Part shown: positions 10,123 to 22,888 of the stretch, one piece after another
Layout of the letters: every line of letters starts with the position of its first letter
How positions within the stretch are numbered: position 1 is the stretch's first letter
Assembly: GCF_029227915.1 (NCBI RefSeq)
Contig: NC_079875.1
Location: forward strand, 19,897,001-19,961,000
DNA length: 64,000 bases
Source: Hydractinia symbiolongicarpus
Lineage: Eukaryota; Cnidaria; Hydrozoa; Anthoathecata; Hydractiniidae
Direction of reading: 5' to 3'
Notes under the pieces: model-generated
Told to the model about the DNA's origin: nothing
Database searches by the model: none
Seen by the model: only the letters and a program-made list of their open reading frames with translations
Translations under genes and position numbers: made by a program

Positions 10123-13100
10123 GTAGTACAAAATAATAAAAATATGTTCTTTACATGTTGTTCAACATTTTTGCCATTTTGATCTTCAATTTTTTCCTAT
10201 TAAATCACTTTGTGTACATTGACCCCGTGACCATCACAAAAAAGAAAAATATATTCCATTGTTTTTTAATTTAGCCACCCGTTTGACAAATGTGTAAAAA
10301 TACTTATTATAAAAAATTCAGCACTCACAAAAATGTAAACAAAATAATGTATGGTTTATAGTTATAGTTTATGGAGCAGGCGAGCAAAAGCCAATCAGTC
10401 TGGTCTTTAAAATCAACACAAACTTTTATTCAGCAGCCGTGCCGCAGCGCAGTTCGCCTGTCCTTTGAAATAATTACAACGGTCTGAATGTTGTCCTTAT
10501 TCGTCTTTACTTCGAAAGATTGACATATTAAATGGATTAGAAGTGAATTGTTTAAATTGTGTGTATTTTAAATCTGTATCAAAATGCTCGACGTGTATCT
10601 GTTTGTGAAACTGTGTAAAGCTGAGAGTAGCGAATTCTTATGAGATTTTTAATGGGTAAACGACTGCTATTAGATGATGTCCATGCAAAAAGTAAAATCA
10701 GTTTGGGATATAACAACGGATTTGCCACAACCTCGTTCTGGTCTGATATGAAACCTGATTGATGCGGATGTGTCGCATAATTATTGCGTCACAAAAAACA
10801 TTTTGGGAAGGCGTTGAGTCTAGTAAGAACACCTGAAAGCTGTTCGTATTAAAATGGCGGAAAAGCTGTAGCATGTTTTTTTTTAAGTTAATAAAAAGCA
10901 TTACTAAGGAATGGAAGTCATTGTACCGGCTGGGCACAAGAAAAGACAAGTGTTATTACTTACATGGAAATAATTCAATTATTAAATTACACTAGCAAAT
11001 TATCATCTGAGAAAACATTACATAAAATTACCAGCTGAGAGACCAAGTGTCGCCTATTACACTTGTCAATTGTGCTACACCTATTTTGTTTGACCTCATT
11101 TCCTTTATACACAAAATAATTTTTTTTACAAAATGTACATGTTTTAACTTATTTATAAAAGGTTGTGGTTAGCAAGCATGTTTTATTAATTTATATGTTT
11201 TGGTTACAATAAAAAGGGCATTTTATCATCGAATGCCCATTTATTCGGCCTAATTCAAAAAAATTAAAAGTGGAATATCTTTGGTAAATAAATAAAGCTA
11301 TTGGTTTGAAACTTATTATGGAGTATTTTTAGACCAAGCTAATAAAAGATATTTTTGCATATGGCATACAAAATTTATATATAATAGGCATTTTGAGAAA
11401 ACAGTATAAAATTATAAATTTCATCCATATAATAAAAAAAAGGTAATAGGATTTTTGGTGAAAAAAAACACCCTATGTCAGACAAACTGAACTGCACTTT
11501 GATTAGCGTTAAACCTGGCATATGGATATGATATAATATTCTACAAGTAATACCACCTGTCACAAATACAACTGTTCAGAGAATATCAAATGCTCGTACT
11601 AAATTAGGTCTCACAAAATCCCCCCAAAATTAAACTGCAATTAAACTGCATTTTTTGTTTTTAATATTTTTTGCATGTTTTGTTAAGCGTGTAGTGGAAT
11701 GTATGTAGATATTGAACTGTATAACATAATGATATATTATTTCTTTTAATACCAGTGAACATGAAAATCCACAGAATAAGTTCAAACCACCTGAGTAGCA
11801 TTCATTTCAGTTAAAAGTCGCATAACTTCAGTAAAAATTTAAATATTAACTTGAGATTTAGTATATGGTGTTACAACTGGTTTGATAAAATTGAGCCAAA
11901 AAAATAGTTCCATTATCATCAGACTTGCCAAGTTCCAGAAGTTAGCCCTTTATAGACGCAAAGTAATTCCAACCTTGAAAATAGGTCAAAAATGTTCAAC
12001 CAAAAATTATACTAGCCAATTATGCCAGCAAACACAAAATTTGTTTGCAAGAAGTTTATTTTTGCTTATATATTTTTGTGATTGAATGCTCTTATGATGA
12101 GAATGCTGAATCAAACTTTACGGTCGGTTTAGCATTTTTAATATTTTTTTAAGCAAAATGATAACAACAAAATACAGAAGTTTGTGGAACTTAATTTTGG
12201 TCCAAAATCCCTAAAAAAAGTTCCTCGAAAAATTTTTCCCCCCAATTTTTTTTTCTCTTAAGGTAGCACACAATACTTTGCCGTTGGTAAAATTGATTCA
12301 AATAATTGAATCGACAAATTGAATCCCATGCAGACTCAGAAACTTGTTCAACGCCTTTGATAACAGTTATGAATTTTTAAGGTTTTAAACAAAGAACTTT
12401 AGTTTTTGTAAATGTACCTAATTTGTGTACAAGAAATTGTGGGCTTCTTGAATGAAAAATAAAATAAAAAGCCCGTTCAGGCTAAATGATTTCGGATTTT
12501 TGTTCCAGTTCGCCAGTAGCCTGTTTTGTACAGCACTTCTACAATGTTGTTCCGTTATTTCAAATAAAATAAGTATTATCCCATGGTATTATCTTAAACT
12601 GTTTGAAAATGTTTCATGTAGTGCGTAAAATACAGGCGAGAACAAACCAACGCGTTGCTAGCGGGCAATGCAAGGGTCATGAGTTTAAGTAGCCCAAAGT
12701 GGTAAAAAAAAACGCAAGCCAATAAGACTTCAGAATCAGACGCTCGTAAAAATATTTCCTCTGGTCGCAACGATCAGGCGTCAACCAAACAAATTGCTTC
12801 AATTTATTGAGGTTTTTAATTTTTAATTTATTTCGACCTGTTTTTAAATTATTTTTATATTATTATTTTAAACATTTATAGTGTATTTATTTGTTTTATA
12901 TCTTTTTCAAAAATACTAGCTGGGACCCGGCGTCGGACGCCGGATGTAGCCCTACAGAATAACTGCATTAGCACCCTTTTTTTGTTGGTCACCCCTTTTG
13001 TTGGTCACCCAATGAAATATGTTTTCTCAACAATACACCACCGTAACGCAAATCATCGTAAATCTTTAAAGTTTTAAAATTATATCAGAATTAAGGTCTC

Positions 13101-13480
13101 CCCAAATGTACAAAAAGTAATCTGTGAAAATTAGTACTTTTAACAATACTGCGGTAAGCTTAACATTTGTAAGAAAGAAACGAAGACGTCTTAACATATC
13201 AATTTATTACTTGGAGATATCCCAGTCTTAAGTTAGGCGGCGCTAACGCTCAAACTCGGGAATATCCCACTCGTTTGCAGTTGTACCTTGAAATCTCGAA
13301 CAGCGCTGTAGGCGAGTATTCAGGATCTCAAAACTACGTTAACAGAACTACCTCCTTCTCGTTCCCAGGGCTTTTTGTCTCGTTTTTGTATGATAGTCTC
13401 ACTACCCACAAAATCCAACAAAGAGACAAGAATCTGGAAATAATGGTGAGGGCTATCACCATAGTTAGTGTCTGACGGTT
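10123..13480. other. Gene-free stretch between Kolobok and Pao elements
   Basis: No supported gene; the small open frames are short and have no recognisable domain. At 12655-12705 there is a tRNA-like string (GCTAGCGGGCAATGC then GTCATGAGTTTAAG) that could be a decayed SINE head. At 12918-12955 a GC-rich hairpin, CCCGGCGTC/GGACGCCGG, precedes two direct copies of TTGTTGGTCACCC (12982-13010). A copy of the CTCGTTCCCAGGGC motif lies at 13356-13371. Confidence 0.4.
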
Positions 13481-13483
13481 CTC

Positions 13484-14060
13484 TCATTATGGTGTTTCCG
13501 GTGTAATATATTTTTTAAAAAATGGGCGGACGACATTATGGTGTTTCCGGTGTAATATATTTTTTCAGAAAAAACCTTTTCACAAATTTAGCTGAAATAA
13601 AACACAGTTTATAACTCGTTGCTACACTGTCATAGCAAAGACAGTCGGCCAATTTTTTATTTTTTGAAAAATGTTCCCATTAAAAGTTCAAAAAAAAATG
13701 TTAATTCGGTCTGACTTAGTACAGGCAAACAATCCATATAGATATAATACCCTTTTTCGAAAAAAACTTTATCGCAACTTCAGTTAAACAGAAACAGAGG
13801 ATATAGCCCGTCGTTAACATTGGACTAAGCGTTAAGGCAAAATACCCTTTTCAAAAAAACTTATAACAGCTTTAATTTAAACAAAGAAAAAGGAAACAAT
13901 CTGTCGCTAACAACGGAATAAGCACTTAGTACCAGGTAAACGGTTTTGCACATGTGTATCGGCGTAATACTTTTCCAAAAAAACTTTATTGCAACTTAGG
14001 TTTGATTAAAAACACGTGAAATAGCCTGTCGTTACCCTGTCCAGCTGAAAAATCATGACA
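13484..14060. repeat. Direct repeat and decayed ~125-bp tandem repeats
   Basis: A 32-bp string beginning CATTATGGTGTTTCCGGTG occurs at about 13484 and again at about 13532. It is followed by about four degenerate units, each built as CCTTTTTCAAAAAAACTT, GCAACTTNAGTTTAA and CTGTCGTTAACA (around 13565, 13752, 13845 and 13970). The units are diverged, which suggests an old tandem array. Non-coding. Confidence 0.6.
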
Positions 14061-15045
14061 GCAATAAAAGGTGTAGCTACCTGCTAACTGCATTTAGCAT
14101 AACAAATATTGATTAGTTTTGTTGTAGGTAGCCAAACTGCATTTGCCTAGTTTTACTCTTCAGCCAGAGCTAGCTAGAGAGCCACAACTCCTACGTAAAC
14201 ATAAATAATAATATACCAAACTTTGAAAGAATAAGAATAAATAAGGCTACCTACACCTAGCTGGCTTCAGAAGGAGTTGTCTTGAAATCTACGTTTGTAG
14301 CTGAAAATTCGTTTGTTTCAGATTTTCACATGGGTAGAAAACGTGGTGATATTTTCATCTTAACTTGTGTTTAGACACAATGAAGAGAATATCTTAAACA
14401 ATGATAGAACTGAAATTTAGTCAGTTAAAAACCTTTGATTCGCAGCTTGGTGAACAAGCTATGGCGTCCTGGAAGTCTATCCCTGGAAAGGAACGACTCG
14501 TACTTTAACCTAGAGCTTGGTTTAATTGCACAAAATCCGCCTTGTTAAAAACATAACTGGAAATAAAAATTTGAAGGAGTATCTAGAATAGCTAATCAAA
14601 TATTAAAATAACAGTCTATAACAATATTTGTGATCAAATTTGTAACGCAGTCTTTATTCTTTCCCAATTTCACGAATATCAAGATACGCACACAGGTCGG
14701 ACTTTAAAAGTCGCGACGTTACGGCAATAGGTTAAGAAATTGGTCAGAGAAGAAGAAGGAGAAGGTGGAGAAGAAAAAGACCGCTCGTTTTAATAAGATC
14801 TCGGATGTAATCCGAAATCTTAATAAGCCAACTTAAACTGTGAAGAGATTAATGTCCTCACTTTCTGATGGCATTTAAAAAAAAAATGATAATGAGGAAG
14901 CAACTTTGGGATTCATACAGCAAAATATTGAAGATCATATAAGAGCTGCAATGCAGGCACACATATATGCACTTACAGAAAATGAGAATTCTAAAGTTCC
15001 GCCAAAATGTTAATATGAACTTAAATTTCTGCCTAGCTACCTAGA
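14061..15045. other. Gene-free stretch left of the Pao element
   Basis: I see no complete gene. Around 14880-15010 a short frame reads as EATLGFIQQNIEDHIRAAMQ and could be a scrap of a mobile-element protein, but it is too short to identify. Confidence 0.3.
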
Positions 15046-15050
15046 ATCAC

Positions 15051-15254
15051 TTTAAAACCCAGAAAAAAGAGAGAAATAACTCTGTCTGTTTTTATTAAAT
15101 TCTTCGCGGGTCTAACCACGCTGTTTCAAAGTTTACAACGTTTTTACATTAACGCATGCGCCGTAAAATAAACCAATCAAAACACAACGTATTGTCTAAC
15201 ATAATAAAAGAAACTATACAGAAAAGCTATTATACAGAAAAGCTATTTTCTTCA
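15051..15254 (-). repeat. 3' LTR of the Pao element
   Basis: 204 bp, about 97.5% identical by eye to 24827-25030. It directly follows a purine-rich tract (15255-15264, GGGGGAAGGA on the element strand) and ends at the ATCAC target copy at 15046-15050. Confidence 0.9.
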
Positions 15255-15437
15255 TCCTTCCCCCGTAATTGACAAAAATCAATTACTATACTTGTCCTTA
15301 AAACGACGAAAGTTCTGCCCTCTATCGCAGCCCGCCGGCGTACTCTACTTTATACGCGGTGTTCATCGCACGCACCACCTGAACTACCTGAACTCTGTTC
15401 GTCTATGACCATAGGATAAAGTTGATTATCTTCCGCC

Positions 15438-16054
15438 TCAGTTGCCTTCACCTCTTCTTCTATCACTTCGAACGGTATTAACTTTTGAAGAAGGTCGATG
15501 CACATAAGTTGACCGGCCTGATGTCGAACCCACTTTCAATTTTGCACCTCGAGTTCGACCGTCCTTTCCAACAATTAATTTTTCTATCTTTTCGATTTTC
15601 CATGGCGAGCGTGGTGTGGGTGTGTCGTCCTTGATGAGTACAATATCATTCAGCCTCAACAACTCTGCGTCTGCTGTCTTCTTCCTTTCGTAAAGGTGTC
15701 GTTGCCTCAGTTCGTTCAAATAAGTTATACTAAAGCGTTTCCAAAAATGTTCTAAGACTGTTCTTAAACGAAGGACTCTTCGAGTGCATTCGGTCGCATC
15801 TAATACAGTAATCGGTTGATTATTAGTTGTAGCATGGTTCAATTATCTCCCAAAGATAAGATGATTAGCGGTGATCATAGCTCCAACGTCTTCATCACTC
15901 GCATAACAGAGTGGTCTTGAATTGATTACACTCTCGACTTCACATAAAACAGTTTGTAACTCTTCAAACGTTAGAAACGATTTTCTTAGTATTTTGTTAA
16001 GAGATGTTTTTACGGAACGAACAGGACGTTCATAAAATCCAACTCACCATGGGG
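15438..16054 (-). pseudogene. Pao integrase C-terminal part
   Basis: After the LINE the frame resumes with VGFYERPV (third catalytic residue), then INSRPLCYASDE and a C-terminal domain with WKRFSITYLNELRQRH and LIKDDTPTPRSPWKI, matching the DUF5641-type integrase tail of Pao elements. At least two in-frame stops are present, at about 16045 and 15843. Confidence 0.85.
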
Positions 16055-16060
16055 AGAATG

Positions 16061-17604
16061 GTATTCATTTATTTATTTGAAAATATTTATACAGGATGAG
16101 GACTTCAGTAATTTGCAAATATATACATAAATACAAAAAAACTGCTATCAATGTCCGTCCTGTCTGAGAATAAAAATGGAAAAAAGCAGTAAAAACAGTA
16201 AAAGCGATAAAAACAAACAAAAAATTGATCAACTAGAAATGCAACAGTATGCAGACAAGGTGTGAAGTGACTTCATGTGGGAGCTAAATAAGACGTAGGC
16301 ATAGTTCAAAACATTAATCCCACTTAGCTAAACTTGAAGCAGACTGGACGGCACAGTGACTAAGATAGCCGCTGAGAGTGCACATCGCCCAATAGCTGGT
16401 ATCGTCTATTAAGAGAAGTACCCTCTGAGCGAATTCATAAAAAGAGACATTTTATCGATTTTTCAAATTTCAAGTGGCAGTGAATTATACAGTTTACCCC
16501 CTGCAAAATAGAAACTCTGCCGGGCGATTTCTAGTTTGACCCGAGGTAACCTGACAATGCAGCCGTTATTTCGTGTGTTATTGTCATGTTGATGGCTGAC
16601 AAAATAATTGTCAAAATGTTCAGATGTTAGTTCATTTAGTAGACACTTTTTAACGAGTACACAAATATTACGGTTGACGAGTCCTGTGATGGATGGAATA
16701 TTATCACTCCGGACAATCGATCTAGCACGGTTCTCAAGCGATTTTAATTTGTTGAGCTGTGTATTTGTGATAGGTATTCTCAATGCACTACTATAAGTAA
16801 TTAAAGGTACAATCATCATCGAGAAAACATTGTGTGCGGCTTCAGCGGTAAGGTACGGTCGTAATCTTTGTAATAGGCGTAAACGGCTGCTGGCGCTTTT
16901 ATATGATCGGTCGAAGTTGTCATTACGCATTAACTTGCTGTCGATTACTGTTCCCAGATACTTATACTGAGAAACGAAATTTATCGGATTCTCTTGATAT
17001 ACAACTTGTAGAGCCTTGCCATGTGCTTTCAAGCGCTTAACCGTTGCGAACAACATGACTTCTGTTTTCCCTTTTTTTAGATTTATAATTAACTCATTTT
17101 CACGGAAATATACTGATAGTCTCTCAAGGTCTTGATTGAGAAGTTGTTCAATTCTAGTAACATCTTTATGAGCAACGTATATGACGGTGTCATCTGCGTA
17201 CATTATAACTTTAGAATTTGAGATATGGTCTACAAAATCATCATAAAAAATTAAAAAAAGCAGTGGTCCCAAAATGGAACCTTGTGGAACAACGCAGTAA
17301 ATTGGCTCGTAGCTAGATCGAATATTGTTAATGTCTACTAACTGACTTCGATTAAATAAGTAGTCGGTAAACCATGCTAGCTCCTTGCCTTTAATTCCGT
17401 ACGTGCGTAGCTTGTTTAATAATAATGAGTGTCCCATCGTATCAAAGGCTTTCGATAAATCTATAAAACTGCTCCAACTAACTTACCGCCATCTATTTCG
17501 CGACGAATACTGTCGCAAAATAAAGTAGAAGCAAGTTTCGTGGAGCGTTTACTTCGAAAACCATATTGACAGTCGTTCAGTAATTTCTCTTTTTCGAGAT
17601 AGTT
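16061..17604 (-). mobile_element. 5'-truncated non-LTR retrotransposon inserted in the Pao integrase
   Basis: A 6-bp target duplication (AGAATG at 16055-16060 and 17605-17610) brackets it. The minus strand starts mid-protein with YLEKEKLLNDCQYGFRSKRS and reads through reverse transcriptase motifs VPQGSILGPLLF and MYADDTVIY (catalytic YADD). It ends near KLYNSLPLEI and a short AAATAAATAAATG tail. An in-frame TAG lies near 17458, just before the long open frame at 16463-17437. The motif set fits the Jockey/CR1-like group. The missing 5' half is typical of LINE insertion. Confidence 0.85.
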
Positions 17605-18760
17605 AGAATGAAGCGTTGACCAATTCTCATTTTTAACATAAAAGCTTTAACCTCGGACGACTTGAATGTTTTGAAATTGTCACTTACAATTTCATTTGGT
17701 TTTCCTCTTCTTGAAACGAATCGCTTAAAGCCTCGGATGAACGCAGGTGATTTCATGTCAGGCGTGAGTTCAAGGTGGATTGGGCGACTACCAGCACAAG
17801 TGAAAAGTAAAATGTATACCTTTGAGCAGGAATGTCCGTGAATCCTTACAAATAGAGGACCGGCGTAATCAAGCCCTGTCGTAGCAAAAGCTTGTGTCAG
17901 ATGATCCACTCGGAAAACAGGAAGATCCGGACTTTCTGGTGAGGTCATGGTTCGTTCTTGAAATCGCCGACATATTACGCATCGTCGTAAAACATTTCTC
18001 ACTGTCTTCCTGCCACGCAAAATCCAAAATCTTTCTCTAATCTTCGCCAACGTTGATGATTCCACTCCAAAATGCAATACCTCTTCGTGGGCATTTCAAA
18101 CCATTAACATTGTCATAAAAACTTTCTTCTCGAAGTAAAAGCGGGTGCTTTTGATCGTCTGTTAACTTTGATTCACCAAAACGACTTTTCAGTCTAAAAA
18201 ATCCTTCAGTATCCTGGTAAACATTTAAATTCGACTTTGTTTTATTAAAATTCGGATTTTTGATCATAGCTTGCTGTTCGGCACGTACAATATGGTCCAA
18301 AGATTTGGTTACTTCATCGAAATTCAGGTTTTCATCGTTGTTTGATTCTTGATTTTTACGTATCTTTGCTATCAAATTGTTCTTAAAGCGAATGACGTAG
18401 GCTACGACGTGAATTAATTTGTTTAATGATCCATATCGAGAGAAATCAACGATTTCGTTCAAGTCAAGCGCATTCTGTTCAGCAACAGTCAGTACGTTTT
18501 GTATGTCAGTCGAAGCTTTTAGCTCCTTTTCCACTTCAGTTTTTGAAAGTCAGTTGTTACGTCATAATGAATATTGTCGTTTAAAAGAAAAGAAGGACAG
18601 TTAAACCAAATACCATTAAATAGACTCACAAAATCATCAATAGATCTTGTTGTTGGATCAGCAGGATTCTCTATGCCAGCTACGTGAAACCACATGTCAG
18701 GTGAAACAATTTTCCGTATTTTCAATCCAAGGCTTCCAAGTTCTCTCTTTACCCCTGATC
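17605..18760 (-). pseudogene. Pao RNase H end and integrase, N-terminal and core parts
   Basis: Motifs in order on the minus strand: WFHVAGIENPADPTTR (end of the RNase H region), CVICRRFQERTM with RERFWILRGRKTVRNVLRR (zinc-binding N-domain), GLDYAGPLFVR with the first catalytic Asp, and SDNFKTFKSSEVKAF with the second. At least one frame change lies near 18050. The core is cut at 17605 by the LINE insertion before its catalytic Glu, which reappears at about 16030. Confidence 0.85.
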
Positions 18761-18982
18761 CAACAAAGAGCTACTTGTGAGTTTGTCCAGCCAACATCTA
18801 TTTTTATCCTTCCAGCAATAGCCCTCGTGACATCCTAAATCAAGGTAGAAAGCAATAAACATCCTAATAGTTCAAGTCTAGGGATAGAAAGAGTTTTCAG
18901 TGGTGAAAACCTGGTCTTCGACGTCCAAAAAAATACTTTGATCCCACAACCTTGGTAACAATCCTCACATAGACAAGAGCAC

Positions 18983-20394
18983 CGCTTTTACTAAAAGTAG
19001 GAACCAGCAGTATTTTGAAGTAACCACCAAAGAACCACCAGTATTTCGAAGTAACCACCAGAGAACCACCAGTATTTCGAAGCAACCACCAGAGAACCAC
19101 CAGTATTTTGAAGTAACCAACGGAGAACCAGCAGTTTTTTAAGTAACCACAAGAGAACGACCAGTTAAATAGAAAAAATGAAATGTTTATGTCTGGTGTG
19201 ACCAGGGCTTTATGCAACAGTTGAGACAGAAGACTTTCAAAACCACACGCGAGAATTAACAAAAACAAAATTAATATTTTAAATAACAAACTAATATCTG
19301 AATTGTAAGCCAAATATAACGAAAAACACTATACGGAGGAGAGTCCAAATCGAGACATTGTTTTCTTGTGGTAGAGGTTAAAGTTCGAATGAATTGAATG
19401 AATTAATAAACTGCACAGTTTGAAGTCATCGAGCTTGGTGATACCTCTACTGCCATTGTACCCACTGTTGAAGAATCCATGTCAAATTTTAGTTTATTTT
19501 TCGCAGCGATTACACTTCTTCAACGCTTCCTAAAACATTATTCCGCTTAATCTGATTATGTATTTGACCGAAGGATTTTCATTTTGCAACTCGTGTATTG
19601 TAAACCAAATAAAACGCTATAAGGAGGAGGGTCCCAAACGAGACATTTTTCTCTTTTGGTAGACAAAGTAAAGTTCGAATGAATTAATAAATGTTGTGAG
19701 AAAAGAGAAAAATCGTGGCATCCGGCAGAAAATATACGTTTGTTTTTCTCACATGGTTTTCTGTTCAAGTAAAAAAATTATGCTTTCGATATAAACGTTT
19801 TTTTCTTGAAACGTGTTACATTTTATTTCAAAGAATGAACTTTAATCCTGAAAAAACTATTTTTTCTGTTCTTCTTGTTTCCATTATTGCCTTTAGGCGA
19901 AATACATAAATAAATACTTACTCTTGTGGTGCGGATTCCGTATATATACGGGATAGCCACGGGCGTTTTACAGGCCTGCCCAGCTGCGCCACAAGCAATT
20001 TCAACAAACTGGTTTTGCTCAGATCTGGTAGTAAATCCAAAACACTGCACTTTGAAAAGAAAGTCGGAGTCTAAGAGCGCTTTGTTGTGAAATTTCGGCC
20101 CTACAAAATCAATAATTCATTCAAAAAATCTCTCCGCAAATTTTGCGAAGTCCGAGATTGTTGGTCATGTTACGGGCCATCAAAGTAGCGAAAATCACCC
20201 AAACACAGTTTTGTGTCGCTGTTGCTGCCTTATCTGGAGTAAATTAATAATAACTGCTGGTTCTCTTGTGGTTACTTAAAAAAACAGCTGGTTCTCTGGT
20301 GGTTACTTCATAATACTGGTGGTTCTCTGGTGGTTACTTCAAAATACTGCTGGTTACTGTTGGTTACTGTTGGTTCCTACTTTTAGTATCTACG
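18983..20394. mobile_element. MULE-like non-autonomous element with minisatellite ends
   Basis: It is bracketed by a 9-bp direct repeat, CAAGAGCAC, at 18974-18982 and 20395-20403, splitting the Pao pol region. The ends are inverted repeats sharing TACTAAAAGTAGGAACCA. Both subterminal zones are inverted arrays of a ~30-bp unit (GTAACCACCAGAGAACCACC), about 19006-19165 on the left and 20248-20375 on the right. A 9-bp duplication with long repetitive ends fits Mutator-like elements. No transposase gene is visible inside. Two partial copies of ACGAGACATTTTTCTCTTGTGGTAGA-like DNA occur at about 19340 and 19630. Confidence 0.75.
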
Positions 20395-20403
20395 CAAGAG
20401 CAC

Positions 20404-20900
20404 AGTATAAACTAACAGATCTATCACAAAACCCATGCAACTCTGCAGATACAACTTCGGTCCAATCAACGAAGGATGATCTTGGTACGCTGACTACGCT
20501 AAAAAACTCAATTTTTTCTAACAGATCGATCCATCTAGTCCTAAAATCACCTGAAATAACTTCATCCCAATCCGATTTATCCACGCACAAGGACTGAAAA
20601 AAAGTTTTAATTTGAGCTGTAATAGGAGAAATAATTCCAAGTGGATCGCACATCGAAGCAGATAAACTTAAAACGTTCCTCCTTGTGAACGAACATTCCT
20701 TAGATTTTCTGATAAATTCGTTAAAATCAAACAGAAAACAATCAGTGTGTTTATCCCATGTTAATCCTAAAACCTTATGACTATAGTCTTTATTTATTCC
20801 ATTAACTTCATCTCCAATAGTCTCATCACACCCTTTTCGCTTATCAAAAAAACTTGTAGTTCATTATTATTAGTAAACCATTTCCTTTATTCAAATCCAG
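20404..20900 (-). pseudogene. Pao connection/RNase H region
   Basis: The minus-strand frame has CDPLGIISPITAQIKTFFQ, the well-known Pao motif after the palm domain, then WDEVISGDF and a D/E-rich stretch (SAELHGFCDRS) matching the start of the Pao RNase H-like region. It is interrupted at 20403 by the 1412-bp MULE-like insertion and continues beyond 18982. Confidence 0.8.
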
Positions 20901-20909
20901 CCTTACTCA

Positions 20910-21167
20910 TCACATCCATGGCAACTTCTTGAAATTTTTTCCCTTCTTTAACAGAATTACAACCGATTGTCGTGTCATTACATACAAATCTTCACCCAAT
21001 TTTTTCACAATCTCGGAATAAATATCTAAGAATTTATTTAAATACTGACGAGTTGTTCCATTTAAAAGAAAAGGGCTGCTTGTTAAACCAAAAACAACTC
21101 TGAGGAAAGGATAAATTACCACTTTGTTCTCCTCAAACCATAAGAATCGCAAAAAATCACGGTAAGC
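20910..21167 (-). pseudogene. Pao reverse transcriptase, middle part
   Basis: After the insertion the frame resumes with YRDFLRFLWFE and FGLTSSPFLLNGT, standard Pao palm motifs. Stops and frame changes follow, toward 20820. Confidence 0.8.
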
Positions 21168-22888
21168 AGGCCTCGTCAGGAATGGCGTGCGATCGCACGC
21201 GCACACGCCCACACACGCCATGTTTGAATGTTCCTGTGCGATCTTCGCACGCCAAAAAAAACACTAAATACCTCAGGCGTGCGCTAATCGCACACCAAAA
21301 TAAATAATTATCTGTTCAATAAAGGCGCACAGGAATAATATAAAGTGCCGATCGCGAGTAAAGCTACACATCTTTGAGAGTACGAATACAAATAAATGCA
21401 AGTAAAATAATTCAGAGTGAGAGTACAATGCGAGTGCGAGCAAAATAAATAAGAGTAATCAATAATTAAACTACTCGCAAGTAAATATTAAAAAAATATA
21501 TCATGTTACTCGCGAGTTATATTAAAGAAAAACATAGACATTAATTTTAATTTTTTTTTTAATTTAGTTGCTCTTTTGAAATTAATAAATAAATTTTAAA
21601 GTTCAACTTTTCCGTCTTTTACAGTTCAACTTTTACGTCTTTTTTTCCGTCTTGTTCTTTCGCAGAAATCACTTCCAGCATGTTCTTTCGCAAGCACAGA
21701 GTCGGCATGATATCTAATTATAGTTATGGTGATCAATTGCCACATGCAGACTTTGCTTTCTGAATATTTTTCAACAAACATTGCTTTACAACTCAGACAA
21801 CAATCTGTATGGTTTTAAAACATCGCCATAGAAACAGGACGTCACAAAGCTTGTTATTGTTTTGTTTAGGGGGGAATGTTTTAAGATCGAAGCAACAATT
21901 ATAACGTGAGGGATTTTTTTATAAAAAAACAGTTTAATGTTTAATGATATATTTTTTTTGAAAAATATAAAAATAAAAAATATTTACCTCAAAAATATTT
22001 ACAAAAAAGTTATTAACTGAAAGAGTTTTATGACTGTAACTTGCATGTTTTATAATTTTTCTTCGTTCTGTTGCTACGTCGTATACTTTTTTTTTTTCAA
22101 AAATAATAAATAACAAGACGTATGATATACGCAAACAACCTCGCGAATAAAGTTTACAAAAAGCTGTCTATCAAATTGGGATTTTTGTTACGAAGTTAGA
22201 CACGACATATTTTACTATTCAGATACGCAATAATATTTGTTACACACTTATTTTTCAAAATTGATTTGTGAGACCTTCCTGAACGGAAAATTCCTCGAAC
22301 TTTTAATTTTCGATGGGTCCGTCTTGGGTGAACCGACTGACAGGAAGAAGAAAGACCACAAACCCACAAACCCCAAAATTTGCGAAATTCATTAATTCAG
22401 TTAATTCTGCCTACATTCACTTTTAAAAAGTTTGGTGGAAACACCTTTATTTACTAGTTAGTTAAACAAGTGTTTTGAACACTTGTCTTATCTTTTTAAA
22501 AAAGAAAAAAGAAAAAAAAAAGTAAAAAAAGTTACCAAGATGAGATTCGAACACACGACGACTCCCGTGTCGGTGCTCAGAGAGGCAAAAATTTCCATTC
22601 TTGTAGGACACATTTGCGTTTTAATACAAGCTCACGAGCTTGTAATGAACGCACCGCACATTTTAGTTTCGTCCCAACAAATTACCTGCTTTTCAAAACA
22701 TGGCTAAATTAGTGTTGCCGTATGCGAGTTCTATGATTATTCGAAAAAAAAAATGGAACAAAAATGAGCACACGCCATCGCACGCCATTGAAAATTATGC
22801 CGTGCGAACAACGCACGCCTCAAAATTATTAAGAAGTATCATGACGTGCGAAGCTCGCACGCCAGCATTTTTCTTCCTGACGAGGCCT
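21168..22888. mobile_element. Non-autonomous element with hairpin arrays at both ends
   Basis: It interrupts Pao reverse transcriptase. The ends are inverted repeats AGGCCTCGTCAGGAA (21168-21182 and, reversed, 22874-22888). Next to each end lie three or so short palindromes of the type GCGTGCGA/TCGCACGC: left at about 21183-21200, 21232-21252 and 21275-21296; right at about 22766-22784, 22799-22822 and 22844-22863. The target duplication is not clear because AGGCCT itself is palindromic. The interior is A/T-rich without a transposase. A tRNA-like stretch on the minus strand (22540-22605, B-box-like GTTCGAATC) is embedded. Confidence 0.7.

Noticed and set aside
19006-19165. CRISPR-like regular repeats
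   Set aside because: The units are contiguous with no unique spacers, they are mirrored at the other end of an element, and the DNA is eukaryotic.
22540-22605. Functional tRNA gene on the minus strand
   Set aside because: A B-box-like GTTCGAATC is present, but no full cloverleaf with acceptor pairing could be drawn; more likely a decayed SINE head.
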